From Maniola hyperantus (lineage: Eukaryota > Arthropoda > Insecta > Lepidoptera > Nymphalidae), in contig NC_048546.1 in assembly GCF_902806685.2 (NCBI RefSeq), positions 8,016,534 to 8,080,533 on the forward strand: a stretch of 64,000 nt of DNA. Direction: 5' to 3'. Within the stretch, counting starts at the first letter, position 1. Each line of letters starts with the position of its first letter. Under the pieces are notes generated by a model. The model did not search any database. It was not told the origin of the DNA and was given only the letters and a program-made list of their open reading frames with translations. Below are positions 46,470 to 58,433 of the stretch, one piece after another. The position numbers and the translations under genes are program-made.

Positions 46470-46580
46470 ATAAACAAATATTGCCCGCGTGGCATGGTGC
46501 TAAGAATACTGGCTGTATTTTCACGGCGGACAGCCAGGCTAGTACTTTGCGCAAAAAATGAGTCAGCTTTTCTGTCACCA
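46470..46580 (-). repeat. Dispersed retroelement-like fragment
   Basis: The inverse relative of 2351-2445: GTGACAGAAAAGCTGACTCA, TTTGCGCAAAG, AGCCTGGCTGTCC, GTGAAAATACAGCCAGTATT and CACGCGGG on the minus strand. The peptide is again of the form RRENTASI. The overlapping frames 46406-46591 and 46416-46787 are explained by this and the following element. Confidence 0.45.
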
Positions 46581-46661
46581 GTAATTTTCAATACAACTGT
46601 CAGAAATGTAATGTTTATTGTGTATATCGAAAGCGATGTTTTTTATCCAATAGGTATGCAT

Positions 46662-46760
46662 AGTCCGCGACAAGTTGAGATGGCAACCGGGTTAGCTCGG
46701 GGGCTGTGCGGGTGTGCTGGACGTTCCCTCCCGAATGCCATCTCGACCTGTTGCGTACTG
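46662..46760. mobile_element. GC-rich hairpin MITE, internally deleted copy
   Basis: Both TIRs are present (AGTCCGCGACAAGTTGAGA; CTCGACCTGTTGCGTACT) but the interior is shortened to about 99 bp. One arm of the inner stem (GGGGCTGTGCGGGTGTGC) remains. Confidence 0.65.
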
Positions 46761-47268
46761 TACTTAATAGACAAATGTTATATTTGACAGCATATATTTT
46801 TCCTGCTTTTTTTTAGTAAAATGAGGATATACTTAGATATAAGACTATAATAATTATATTATCTGCAAACGCAACACAATATCTTTCTAGAGCCTTCCTA
46901 CTAATCGTACTTAGGCTTTTGTATCGATAAAATTAGATCAAAACTGCTTAATACATCAAATATCTACAAAATACTTAATAATATTATATCGATATTTTTA
47001 AGCCCATCCCTAATTTTTGTAACAAATTTCGTGAGGGTAACTGTTTACCACACGCATAGTCCTAATGCTGCGCTTAGGGAAAGTACTTAACGAAGTTTTC
47101 TTCGAGGAAATGTAGGAAAAGGATGTTCGAAAAATTCAGCCATAGTCGTAATTAGTACAGTCATTGCTTACTCTATTTCTTATTGCAATATTATGTAGAC
47201 CACAAAGATAACGCAGAATAGGAAAGTGGATCCAAATGAAAAAAATGTATAGACTTAAATCTATACCT

Positions 47269-47425
47269 AGCCCGTAACAGGTCGAGATGGCAATGGGGGT
47301 ATGAGGCGGGGGGACGCCCTACACACCCGCACGTCACCCGCGCTCGCCAGCACCGGGTTAGCGCGCGGCTGTGCGGGTGTGCGGGGCGTTCCTTCCCCGA
47401 TTGCCATCTCGACCTGTCGCGGACT
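47269..47425. mobile_element. GC-rich hairpin MITE, copy
   Basis: Near full length, 157 bp: AGCCCGTAACAGGTCGAGA on the left, GTCACCCGCGCTCGCCAGC inside, and CTCGACCTGTCGCGGACT on the right. Confidence 0.7.
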
Positions 47426-47525
47426 ATATCACACTGCGTTGCGCGCGTAAGAGCTGCCTCATACTGAAGAGCGCTCCACCGCCGTATTCTGAAGTATGTT
47501 GTATGACGTCTGTCATAAAGTTCCT

Positions 47526-47648
47526 TAATTTAATTTAATTTAAAATAACTTTATTGTTAATAGATTTACAGAGAGTAAGAATACAGGATACACTTAAAAA
47601 ACAAAGGGCGACTTTATCACTAAAGTGATCTCTTCCAGGCAACCCATA
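47526..47648 (-). mobile_element. 3' end of a non-LTR retrotransposon
   Basis: On the minus strand it reads GGTTGCCTGGAAGAGATCAC, TAAGTGTATCCTGTATTC and AATAAAGTTATTTTAAATTA, a LINE 3' UTR with polyadenylation signal and an AAATT-type tail. No coding part remains. A sister 3' end (ACCGCC...AATAAAGT) is at 51360. Confidence 0.6.
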
Positions 47649-47689
47649 CTTAAGAACTTATAGAACTGTAAGACGGGGAGTCGCAATGT

Positions 47690-47795
47690 AGCTATAAATA
47701 TAATATATATATATAGGTATATATAAACACATACACTCTAATAGGTACATAATATAAAATATAATATAATATAATATATACAATATACATGTTCC
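47690..47795. repeat. AT microsatellite region
   Basis: Degenerate TATA and ATAATATA repeats (TATATATATATAGGTATATA, then ATAATATAATATAATATA). Confidence 0.7.
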
Positions 47796-48929
47796 TTATA
47801 CTTATATTACAAATCGAATACGTAGGTACTCGTGTTCTGTACCCGTGCCTAGTATAACGGCCTGCTTTGCTATCATGTTGTGTGTATCAGACTTTAACAC
47901 TCAATTGTCGTGAATGTTCTAGAATCGGAATGAAGTGAAACCGCGTGCTACACGCATGCTCCGCCATTAAAACGTTTCAGTCTGTCACACCGCCCACGCA
48001 ACAAAAGTAATAACCGACTTTATTTATGAAGATTTTTCTTTTCAAAAATCCGCGTCCACACCAATAAAAATATGCGTCGCACGTGTGCATAAAGTGAAAC
48101 ATTTTTGTCGTAATCTCGAACCCTTTTCCACGTGCATATACACTTCGAACATTGCTTTAGTGAATTATAAGCTATATTGCTATAGAAGTTATGCTTTACA
48201 AAAAAGACACCGCACATATCGGCTCCACTGCATTCTAATAGTGTGCGTTGCGCCTAAAACGTATGGGCTACCAGCCGGGTTCACTTGGTCACGTGACCCG
48301 AGAAACATACCTACGCTGTGCGTCCCTTCAACGGGTTCCATGTGACTCTATCTCTTATGAGAGAGAGAATGAAAGAGAGACAGAGAGATATGTGAGATGA
48401 GTTTACGCGATAGCAGTACCTAGTTAGTAAGATAGTAGGTAAGCTGAATTGCACTTTAAAGCGTCGTAACAAGAGTCGCTTATTTAAACGTCTTTGCGGA
48501 GTGATTCATCTTTATCTAGAAGTTAAGGCATAAGGTTAAGTAGATTAATATGAGGTTATGACGTATCTAGTGTACAGGTCGCACACTGAACTGCTCCGAC
48601 ACAATAAAATTTTCGCACGACGACGTAGGTACAACGCAATTTTTCACGGGTGTGTGTGGACACGGCTTAACGAACATGTATAAGTTATAACCTTTCCGTG
48701 ACTCCAGTACGTTTGTTTTTATTTCTATGGTCTTGTAAAAAAAATATTACCTGAAATATAAAAATACACTTTCTCCTATTTAAATATTATAATTAATTAT
48801 GATATTCTGGCCGATAAGGTAAATAATAAGTATTTATTATATATATTTGGATGTTTGCATGGTGTTTGTTACTCATTCACGCAACAATGACGGAAGCGAT
48901 GTAATAATAAAAATCATTTGGAATAAAGA
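47796..48929. other. No recognisable gene; short GA-rich run
   Basis: A GAGA-type run (GAGAGAGAGAATGAAAGAGA) lies near 48359-48390. The frames at 48020-48345 overlap each other on opposite strands and are unsupported. Confidence 0.4.
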
Positions 48930-49020
48930 TAGCATAAACCCTGATTTAACACATACCTACTTAGGTCACTTTTTATCCCGAAAAATAATAGTTCCCGCGG
49001 GATTTTTAAAAAGCTTAGGT
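48930..49020 (+). repeat. Lep1-type fragment
   Basis: The words CACTTTTTATCCCGAAAAAT and CCCGCGGGATTTTTAAAAAG are a middle portion of the Lep1-type family without its ends. The 72-codon frame at 48847-49065 runs through it. Confidence 0.45.
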
Positions 49021-49439
49021 GTATCAGGAAAATATTATAATTTACTTACCCACACATTTTCTTAAGTTGATACAACCGAAAATATGTTAGCTATATCTTA
49101 GAAGTAAGTAGCTACCTAATATCAGTACACCCGACAGTAAATTCTAATGTGATAGTGTGTAAACAGCATGTTTTGCATCACAAACAGTCAGAGCAATACA
49201 TTTGTATTTTATTTACAACATAAAAAGGCACCTAGCCGATATAGGCAACAAACGGTAGGCATCATTGCTAAACCGTCGCCGGAAATTGGTCCACGGGTCA
49301 GCGCGCGCGCACGCCGGAAATGAAATCGCGTCCGACATACTTTGGCCTATTGTGATTTGTGTACGCTGCATTGACTTTATTGTGATCTACTATCCATATA
49401 AACAATTATGAATACCCGCGGAATTCATAAAAATAAATG

Positions 49440-49665
49440 CACGAGGATTGATTCATGGGCATCATCTATTTGGTACAGAGATAGCTTTTATCCCGGAGAC
49501 AGGCATAGGCTACTTTTTATCCGTAAAATCGAAGAGTTTCTGCGGGATTTTTAAAAACCTAAGTTCACGCGGATGAACTCACGGGCATCATCTAGCTTTT
49601 ATAAAATACTGGATGATGCCCGCGACTTCGTTCGCGTGGATGCCCCTTTGGATAATCAAACTAAT
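49440..49665. mobile_element. Two Lep1-type copies end to end, inverted
   Basis: A plus-strand copy (GGCTACTTTTTATCCGTAAA, AAGTTCACGCGGATGAACTC, then CTAG at 49592) is followed by a minus-strand hairpin end (GATGCCCGCGACTTCGTTCG, 49613-49640). The 3' hairpins face each other about 20 nt apart. Confidence 0.55.
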
Positions 49666-50549
49666 TCTTTGTCCAAGGTAGCTGTCAGCTCTCTCTGAAA
49701 AAATGCTCCGCAGCCCTATAGAAGGGTGGGTTTCCCCACCTAAAAGGCACAAATATTAATTAAGCTCACTTGGAGATTTTCATACTTGCGCTTCTTGGAC
49801 CATTCGGCGTTGGTGGCCGCTGCACCTGCCATAGAGGAGGTCGCCGGAATGTGGGATGCAGCCACGCAGCTGAAGTGTCTGCACACGTTACATCCCAAAT
49901 AAGCAACCTACCCATCCTCCAAGGAACGAGCCTTATTAATCCATACCATCAGATCTCTTGTCATCGCTACGCCCAAACCAATAGGTAAGAGATCTCCGAA
50001 TGATGTCGTTATGCATAGGTATACCATCTTGAAATATAGATGCAGTACAGCTTAGAAATAAAACTCCATTATTTACCTCATCTTACTTTTTCTTTCTTAT
50101 AACAATTAAAGGTATATTACAGAATTCCCGGTTGTTAGTTTCAGTTACGGTATAGTTAGCTAGCGGATTCGAAATCGCAACCGGCGCGCGCTGCATTGGG
50201 TCAGCGATGCGTTGCGCACTAATGGCCCCCGTATCCGTTGTTAGCTAATTTTGTTTCAATATTAGAATAAACAATACGCCGTTTTATAAAATACCTACTA
50301 GCTAACTCGCTCCAACTTCGCAGAAATGACCTTTCGTTATATATAATCCAATATCATTTAGAATCATATTTTAAACTAGCCTAATATGTAAGGAGTACCT
50401 ACTTAATATAAATTATGAACATTTATTTTAAGAAAAAAATTGAAATTGAAAAAAAAATCAAGAAATAAATTGACATTGTAAAAAATATGAAAAAAATGAG
50501 TAGGCAATTTCTTTGAATTTCTCTCTCTGAAAAAAGCGGCAATAACCTA
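49666..50549. other. No recognisable gene
   Basis: A 72-codon frame at 49770-49988 has no domain. A small GC-rich patch lies at 50170-50215 (CAACCGGCGCGCGCTGC). Nothing else is supported. Confidence 0.4.
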
Positions 50550-50760
50550 ATAGTATATAAGGAAAAGCTGACTGACTCACTGACTGACTTACTGATCTAT
50601 CAACGCACAGCTCAAACAACTGAACAGATCAGGCTGAAATTTAGCATGCATAAAGCTATTATGATATGACATCCGCTAAGAAAATTCAACCCCTATGGGG
50701 GTAAAATAGGGGTTTGAAATTTGTGTAGTCCACGGGGACGAAGTCACGAGCATGAGCTAG
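50550..50760 (+). mobile_element. Helitron-like non-autonomous element
   Basis: Same family as 6033-6253: GACTGACTTACTGATCTATC near the 5' end, GTCCACGGGGACGAAGTCAC hairpin and CTAG at 50757-50760. Confidence 0.65.
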
Positions 50761-51140
50761 TAAAACGAATAAGTATGATGTCATGAATTAGGTACCTCCA
50801 TAACAATTTATCATACTTATTTTTACACAAAAACCAGTTCCTAAATGTGGCTTTTTACTATGATACGAATTAACGTACCTTAATACAATGTTCAGAATAA
50901 AACACAAAGTAGCATTTGAGCATTATGAACAAAAAAACTCAATTACCAACGAGCACGCGAACCGCGCCCCGTTACCACATTCAGGTTAGGGTTACCGGGT
51001 GATGTCATTTGCTAAATTATCAAGACATTTTTATACTATAAATAAATGAAGGGTTCCCACCCAGTCGGTCAAAATGTTGCTAATCGATTTTTCCATCCCA
51101 TCCGTCCCTACTTCCCCAACTTTACCTTATTATCTATTAC

Positions 51141-51255
51141 TAGATTATGGCCGCAACTTAGTCCGTTTAGAATACACAAATTTCAAAACAGTATTTTACC
51201 CCCTTAGGGGTTGTAATTTCAAAAACCCTTTCTTAGCTGATGTCTACATAATAGA
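51141..51255 (-). mobile_element. Helitron-like fragment
   Basis: The 3' half of the same family on the minus strand: CTAG at 51141, GGCCGCAACTTAGTCC, then CCCCCTTAGGGG and AACCCTTTCTTAGC. It accounts for much of the 95-codon frame at 51074-51361. Confidence 0.55.
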
Positions 51256-51359
51256 AGCTAGCCAAAGGAGCATGGACTCTGGCCTGAAGTCTGGCCTGAT
51301 AACCAATAGAGTTCTAATGTATGTTAGTTTATTACTTATAACCTACATTTACGCTATTT

Positions 51360-51472
51360 AGCGATAAGACCGCCTTTTTGTACCTACTTATTAAGATTTC
51401 TTTTTGTAACCTGTCATTTGTGTTTCTGTGGTGCAATAAAGTATATACATACATACATACATACATTTACTT
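51360..51472 (+). mobile_element. 3' end of a non-LTR retrotransposon
   Basis: GCGATAAGACCGCCTTTTTG, then GTGCAATAAAG and a (TACA)n tail. It has the same kind of 3' UTR as 47526-47648, inverted. No coding portion is attached. Confidence 0.55.
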
Positions 51473-54173
51473 TAACGCAATAGTTTATCTCATGAAACCA
51501 ATTACTACAGTCGAGCACATAAAAAGTTATATTTTTGTGACGATTTTCTTGTGAAAATTCGATCGAGAAAGGAGAAGTTCATGCTGTGTTGCGTTTTTGG
51601 TAAGCTTATCACTTGTGTAATTAACCTTAAAGAGATACATCAGCAGAACCTTTGCAGTGCGGAGCGCGGAATGTCCGAGCTTGATTGCATGCAATGCAAG
51701 TTGCAACATTGTTCTTCTCAGGTACATACGAACCAAAAAGATTTATGACATCAGTAAAGACATTTTTTTGAGAATAGCATACGTACTGGAGTGATTTAAG
51801 TACATTAATATAAGCGGTTTTTAACTGAACTAAGTACTTACCTATAATTACAACTAATATAACTACTGGTAAAAACTGCACTGTTTTTGTGGTAAGTACC
51901 TACTTACTTTCAGGGGTGATATTTCTATACATAATGAAAATTGAAGCGTGTGATATAAGCTTTCATTTCATGGGCTTTCATGGACATGGGCGGTTTTTAT
52001 TGGATATGCCAGCCAGCCGGATCCGTCCAGTAGTTTAAGCTGTGCGTTGATAGATCAGTCAGTTAGTCAGAAAAAGACTTTTTCTTCCACTTGCAATCCA
52101 ATTCCCAACCCGTCCCGACTTCGCTTGGATATGATTTCTGAAAATCTTTTCTTAGGGGCGGTCTACGTTTTAAAGAGTCTTGCAGGTACCTGTCGGAGAA
52201 TTCAGCGAGAAGTTCCTCGAAACCTAACTGACAGGGATTTGTCATTTGTATCCCTCTCGCACTCTAGTAACCATGACGATGCCAATGTCAACCCTTTCGT
52301 TTACCGTTAGAAATATCCAAAAACCTTAACGTCAATCGTACCTATTCACTAAATGGTAACAAAACGCCGGGTCACGGAAAAAAGTAATTTCATGGTGTGC
52401 CAACACACCTTTGTTGGGCTTCCTGTCAGTTTGTTCAAGTTATCACTTTGTCAAGGAAATGTGTACGCAAATAAATGCTAATGTGTTTCTTATTAGTTTC
52501 ACCCCACAGTGAAAAAATATTGGGAGTCGACTTCATTGGCGTATGTAGGTTCATTTTTCTCATATCCCTATTCCTGTGATGATGAAATGATTGATAATGA
52601 TGATGAAGTTATAATCAAAAAGACTCGGCCTCACTCTGCTCTGTCTGTCTCTGTATGCGTCTGCCCAAATAGATCAGAAAATCCCTACTGGGTAAGTACC
52701 TTGTAACTACACTTTCGTCGGTGCAACGTGTTGGGTTTGCGCTGGACCAACGAAACGTGTATTTTCCTTGACATATGATGCCAATGCAGAATGAAGTACA
52801 TCGTGTAAGTAAATAGTGTCCTTATGAATTGGGTGAATAGATTGGCCCAGCACGGTTGTACTTACGTTTACAGTGATTTAAGGTAACCCATAAAGGAAGG
52901 AAAGGTACACGTGGAAACTTAGCTAGACATTGAACTTAAACACACCTAGATGTCCATGTTGTATTGAGTAAAAACGACTAAAAACAAACAAGGTTAACTG
53001 GAAGGAAATGCCTCAAGGCAAGTATTGCCTTTGAACATTTACTTTACGTAGGTTCAATCATATTTTGTGCTATGAAGCATTAAGTAAAATTTAAAATAAA
53101 CAAACTGAAAAGCGGTTGGTCAGAACCCGACCAAATGGAAAGCCGCGTAGATAAGTAAATCTAAGACAGAACCTGCTTGCTTCAAAGAAGCTTATTCATT
53201 TTCGTCTTACAGGCAGCTTATGAATAGGCATAAAGTACTCTATGGCGTATTTTATAAAACTTCGTGTGTACTTGCTCAAATAGAGATGCTGCTTCATCCC
53301 AAGGCACGCCGCACCACGAGGAAAATTTCGCTGGGCCATATTTTGGCAATTTTTGTCGCTCCAATAGAACGACCTATGCATTTGTACAGCTTTCGGTCTA
53401 GGTAGCTCGGTCTGAAGCTGGTAAAAATATAGTGACGCACCTATTTGAATTTTAAAGCTAGGAATGAGATGCAGTAGACCTGTCCACTGCGTAGAAGTAT
53501 CTATTACTGTTGGCTACGAGCATCGTAAGGCAATAGAGTAATTTTGGGGCACAACGATGCGATACAATGACGCGACTTCGCGACATTGCTTTTTATGGAG
53601 TATGGCTATGGCGTAAATTCGGGCTGCGACTAATCTAAGGACTCGAGTTGCAATCGCACGTAGTCGTGACTAGCAATATGTATCAAATTTTGTGTGCAGT
53701 GCAGTGGCCTCTTGCCCTTAATAATAACAACGATATGTGGTCTGCTTCAGAAGAGTTTGTTTTGATTATTTTATATCCACGTTTCTATTCTGATAAATCC
53801 ACGTCTTTACAAAATTTCGCGTCTACGGTGACTACCATCAATCGACTATATCGACTATACGATATTTTAATTTGTAATACATAATAGAGTTTACACACTA
53901 CTTAGATATAACTCGTCAAATGTATGGCAGAAATGTGTATTGCTCACTTTTCTTAAAGCCTGAGTGGTGATTTTAATGTATGGTTTATTAAAGAATACTG
54001 TCAATAGTTAATAATTAATAAATAATACTGCCAGACACCTTCCGTGGTTAGTTATTCCCGCTAGACTTTAAAGCACGCAAACAAGTAAATTAATACTTAT
54101 ACTTAGGTACTTATAGTCCTAGTCTTAATTTTTATAATATGATACTCAGGGAACTATTTCAATAGTTTTTGTC
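51473..54173. other. Mostly unannotated DNA, small repeat scraps
   Basis: A 5'-end scrap of the Helitron-like family (minus) lies at 52018-52073 (CCGTCCAGTAGTTTAAGC, GATAGATCAGTC). Frames of 60-87 codons at 51527-51881, 52047-52310, 52509-52706, 53196-53405 and 53648-53884 overlap each other or have no domain. No exon is supported. Confidence 0.4.
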
Positions 54174-54297
54174 AGCAGCCAGAACAATCATAGGGGCCAA
54201 ACATCTGACAGACACATTTTAGTGTCAGCCACCTCATACTCCGGACCTTTAAATTGTGTCTGGCAGATCTTTGGCCCCTACGATTGTTCTGGCTGCT
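54174..54297. mobile_element. Short palindromic MITE
   Basis: A 124-bp inverted repeat. The arms begin AGCAGCCAGAACAATCATAG on the left and its complement with one mismatch on the right, continuing through GGGGCCAAA and CTGACAGACAC. No coding capacity or clear target duplication. Confidence 0.6.
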
Positions 54298-55507
54298 TAT
54301 TAAATTAATTATTATTTAAAAAATAGATAGGTACTCACCAAATCTCCAGTTTCAAGATGAACTTATTTTGTGTATAATATTAATATTAGGTATTGCGTAT
54401 ATGAATGTCACCAAAATATCTATAAAACGTTATGCAAATATAGCACACTCGTAATTTAAAAGTGAATATAATGTAATAGGGTAATTAACTCTACAGGCAC
54501 AGTAATGATATGTATTTTGTTGATTTATGTAAAGACTTAAGTCATCGACGACTCATCCTAAGCACAGCTTCCTTGCATGTTAGTTATAAGCATTATTAAA
54601 CAATAGGTAAATATCATTGTTCATTTACATTTCACAGTCTTTTTTATTAATTAGGGAAGTCATTTTGTAACGAAACACATTTCAATTATTTATAATCACT
54701 TGAATTCACGGTTATGTCCAAGTTATGGCGGCTTTTATTTATCACGGAAACAAAATTTCTGAATAATCGAAAGAGTCACAAAACAGAAAGGTTCGTGCGA
54801 TTTATTTCACACCACCACAAGAGTCCATGCAAAGGAATTATTGTGCTTTCAGAAAATAAGTGCTTAGAGGTTTTGTCGTTGTATATGGTCAGATATTGTA
54901 TAAATCCATGTTTTAGTATCAGATACGTCAAAATTGCGCACATGCGCAAAGGGTGTGTTTTGACTCGCCACGCTGGAAAAGCGAGAAGTCGATAAAACAG
55001 TTTCAATGCCGACTTTCGGCGTAAAAACTCCAACTCAAAACAAACGTACGAGTAGCAAGCAAGGCCTATTTGCTTTTGACTGTGGTTTTACCTTACTGAA
55101 AGGAAAGTAGAGTACACGATTGTCTCCGACTTTAACAAATCCATCCAATGCTTCATTCCTATTCCTACTAATGTACTAATGAATATTATAATGGCATCAC
55201 ATGTTTTACAATTATATAAATAATGAGATTTTATTTGACTGACATAGATTTACCTTTTAATGGCAAGGTCATAGACCTATAGGGCAAGTTAAGTTAGTGG
55301 GCATATCTACTAGAATAACAGCAGAACACCTCACATGACGTGATGGATGGACATAATATTATGAAGTGTCAACACTACCTTAGCTTTTCCAATCTAAATT
55401 CATGAACTGAACACAATCCAAACAGCAGTTAATAAAAGATTTAATACCTAACTAACACACTTTGCAAACACGGTAACAGATCGTTGCATATACAGAACAC
55501 TAGATGC
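54298..55507. other. AT-rich stretch, no feature recognised
   Basis: Opposite-strand frames at 54714-55033 shadow one another. No domain, repeat end or promoter is visible. Confidence 0.4.
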
Positions 55508-55515
55508 CTCTAGAG

Positions 55516-55964
55516 CAGGGGTCGGCAACCGGGGGCCCACGGGCCGCATCCGACCCGTGGACTTTCTCGGTGCGGCCCGCAAGCCTGAGGTCAATGTTTG
55601 ACAGTACATATTTGTGTGAGCAAACTTTTTCAACTCTCAACTACCGCAAAAATAAGAATTGTTCGCGGTTAAGGGACATTTAGACGCGATACTGCGCGTG
55701 TCTACGACTAAAATGAAAACAGACGTTAAAAAACTTGCAAGTCAAACGCAGCTGCAAAAATGGCACTAGTTCTTACTTTTATTTTTATGTTAGTATAATA
55801 ATTCAATTTAAATATACATGATTGTATGAATATATATGCATTTTATTTCAAATATTAAAAATACATGTCCGAACATATAAACATAAGTGCGGCCCGCACT
55901 GATACTCTAGTAACATATTTTTGTGGCCCTGCTCTGCTATATAGCAAAAAGTTGCCGACCCCTG
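55516..55964 (+). mobile_element. hAT deletion derivative
   Basis: The TIRs are CAGGGGTCGGCAAC and its complement. The 8-bp duplication CTCTAGAG lies on both sides (55508-55515 and 55965-55972), a typical hAT target. Subterminal GCGGCCCGC-type boxes occur near both ends. The 449-bp element keeps only the 3' end of a transposase gene (55595-55770). It is non-autonomous. Confidence 0.85.
55595..55770 (+). pseudogene. hAT transposase C-terminal relic
   Basis: Translation gives STYLCEQTFSTLNYRKNK and then, after a one-base frameshift near 55670, LDAILRVSTTKMKTDVKKLA followed by a stop at about 55769. This is the pattern of the C-terminal dimerisation (hATC) region of the animal hAT transposases that end in this way. 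The catalytic domain is absent, so no enzyme can be made. It identifies the element's superfamily independently of its ends. Confidence 0.7.
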
Positions 55965-56039
55965 CTCTAGAGTGGTTCTATCATAACTCAAAAACAAAAA
56001 GCTTGCCAGCAGATTTGATCGCAGCCAATAGCGAAGCCA

Positions 56040-56140
56040 TCATCATCATGATCAACCCATCGCCGGCTCACTACAGAGCACGGGTCTCCTCTCAGAGTGA
56101 GAAGGGTTTTTAGCCATAGTCTACCACGCTGGTCATGTGC
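56040..56140 (-). mobile_element. SINE 3' fragment
   Basis: On the minus strand: CTATGGCTAAAAACCCTTCT, GAGAGGAGACCCGTGCTCTG, then GTTGATCATGATGATGATGG. This is the 3' region and (ATG)n tail of the family that is complete at 56158-56428. The tRNA-like head is missing. Confidence 0.6.
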
Positions 56141-56157
56141 GGATTACTTAAACTGTG

Positions 56158-56428
56158 ATGGCCTAGTGGTTAGGACGTCCGCCTCCCAATCGGAGGTCGG
56201 GGGTTCGATCCCGCGGGCACGCACCTCTAACTTTTCGGAGTTATGTGCGTTTTAAGTAAATAATTAAATATCCGGAAAACATTGTGATGTGAAAAAATCC
56301 GCATGCCTGAGAGTTCTCCATAATGTTTTCAAAGCTGTGTGAAGTCAGACTATGGCCATAACCCTTCTCATTCTGAGAGGAGACCGTTCTCTGTAGTGAG
56401 CCGATCATGGATTGATCATGATGATGAT
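56158..56428 (+). mobile_element. tRNA-derived SINE with (ATG)n tail
   Basis: The tRNA-like head has an A box (TAGTGGTTAGGACGTCC) and a B box (GGTTCGATCC). The body contains CGCATGCCTGAGAGTTCTCC, then GAGAGGAGACC and a GATCATGATGATGATG tail like that of RTE LINEs, which probably mobilise it. The head looks close to a real tRNA but lacks a complete acceptor stem, so it is not called as a tRNA gene. Confidence 0.75.
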
Positions 56429-57095
56429 GACATTAGCTGAGTATGAATGGCACGATAGCAACCATCTTCAGCGTTCCAAACCACTGGAGATCCACAAAGA
56501 ACAATGAGCCATTAGAGCGAAGACAGTTTATTGCGTGTATTTAAACAATGCATAAGACGCGCCTTAGAGAACTGCGGTTATTATTCACTGTACCTATATA
56601 GCCTCAAGGTATTCAAGTTTATCTTTGTAATGAGAATAATTGAAAAATTTGACCCACCTACCTTCGCTATGATAAAAAGATTCAATTATTTATTAGTACT
56701 TAACTAGATGATTTTATTACATTTACACAGAACCGTCGTACCTATTTTCCTTTTATTTTCTTTGTAAGTTTCTTGTAGGTAATGTGAGAGTAATATAACA
56801 AATGGGTTCTTTCTATTAGAACAAATGTAACGTAACTGCCAGAAACCCATTACATCATTAAAAATATGAGTAACATAATATAAAAACCCCGAACTCATCG
56901 CATCGAAGCACTCCCTAAAGGATACATTTTTACCTACATGAAAAAACAAGCTTCGCCGCATTACACATTTACAGACTGGCCGCAAGTCCCGGCGCAATTT
57001 ACATTTTATATTAATATTTAAAAAGCTTTGGATATGTTCTAGACATTTTATTTACAAATTGAAACTACCTATTTAGTTTTCCTTTTATACCTAAA
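56429..57095. other. AT-rich stretch, no feature recognised
   Basis: A 97-codon minus frame (56704-56997) has no domain or splice support. Nothing else is seen. Confidence 0.4.
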
Positions 57096-57335
57096 CTAGC
57101 TTATGCTCGCGACTTCGTCCGCGTGGACTACACAAATTTCAAACCCCTATTTCACCCCCTAAGGGGTTGAATTTTCAAAAATCCTTTCTTAGCGGATGCC
57201 TACGTCATAATAGCTACCTGCATGCCAAATTTCAGCCCGATCCGTCCAGTAGTTTGAGCTGTGCGTTGATAGATCAGTCAGTCAGTCAGTCAGTCAGTCA
57301 GTCAGTCAGTCACCTTTTCCTTTTATATATTTAGA
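57096..57335 (-). mobile_element. Helitron-like non-autonomous element
   Basis: The best-preserved minus copy: CTAG, hairpin CGCGACTTCGTCCGCG, CCCCCTAAGGGG, GTCCAGTAGTTTGAGC, then an expanded (AGTC)n run of about nine units (57276-57311) and the TC end before the flanking TATATAAG. Confidence 0.75.
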
Positions 57336-58433
57336 TATATAAGCACCAGGCCAACAAAGTTCAAAAGTTTTACAGCATAGTTCTCTACCCACTGCAGTTT
57401 TTTTTTTTTCAATCTGTAATATTATGTAAATATTAACTAAATTATTTAATAGTTTTAACTTTTAAGCGATAGATAGCTAGCTACCCATGTAAAGTGCTTG
57501 ACGCTTTTGAATAAGCAGCCGGTACAACATAATACTTATTACGCAGAGAAAATCGCAAGCATGTGCTAGTTAATACAAAAGACCCTTGAGCATTGGCAGG
57601 CGCTAAGTATTCCAATTAGAAATCCGACTCAAATGTGATTACATGCCTCCGAAACAATTAGAACTGCGATCTAGGCTTCCAGGTCAGGTTTCACTTATAC
57701 CAAGATTAGCACCTTACTGTTTGTAATCTGAAACTATTTTCCTTTTTAATTATAAAAGAATGGCATGTAAAACATAAGTAGGTAGGTAAACCTACGCCCT
57801 TCCACCTCAACTAGGAGCTATGAATCAGCTTAACTTAAATAGGGTCATAAATGGTTTTTATTATTCTTTCTCGATTTAGAAACAGGGACGGCTTTCCCAA
57901 TTGCTTATTTAGTTAAAAGTTATTTGATTTTCGACATTGATATTTTCAGTATATTCCATATTGAGAAGATTTTATTTGCTGGCAGCCTTTGTTCTACAAC
58001 TAGGTACGCCCCCCTGCGTGCCAAAAGCGCCTTGTCGTACTGTAGGTAGATAAGTAGTTACCTAAAGATAGTATTTTTCCAATCCACATAACATAGTTAT
58101 CAAATTACCTGCCTACCATGTTTATGTATTAAGCATTTTGGTCTAAGGGCGTCCGTCCGTATTCAGTTCGTATTCATGGTTTTTTTATGTAAGCAAAAAA
58201 ACGGATCGCCGTTTTTCAGAGTGCACAAGCACCCTAACTGGGTATTATTTTGTCTAGCTTCTGTTATTTCTTAGGGGACTTATATAAGAACTGAGTAGGT
58301 AATAAAAGTACGAGTACCTATATCTAGTAGGTCAGTACCAACCTATTTAGAAACTAGAATTAATAAGTGCCTTCCTAATCTATTTTTAAACGCTTTTACA
58401 CCAAATATTTTACCACATATCTACCTAATCTAT
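57336..58433. other. AT-rich stretch, no feature recognised
   Basis: A T13 run lies near 57398. Nothing coding. Confidence 0.4.

Noticed and set aside
46416..46787. 123-codon plus-strand frame
   Set aside because: It spans a retroelement-like fragment and a hairpin MITE, so the frame is composite and accidental.
56158..56230. tRNA gene
   Set aside because: A and B boxes are present but the sequence continues into a SINE body with an (ATG)n tail, and the acceptor stem does not close.
56704..56997. 97-codon minus-strand frame
   Set aside because: AT-rich chance frame with no domain, signal peptide or conserved neighbour.
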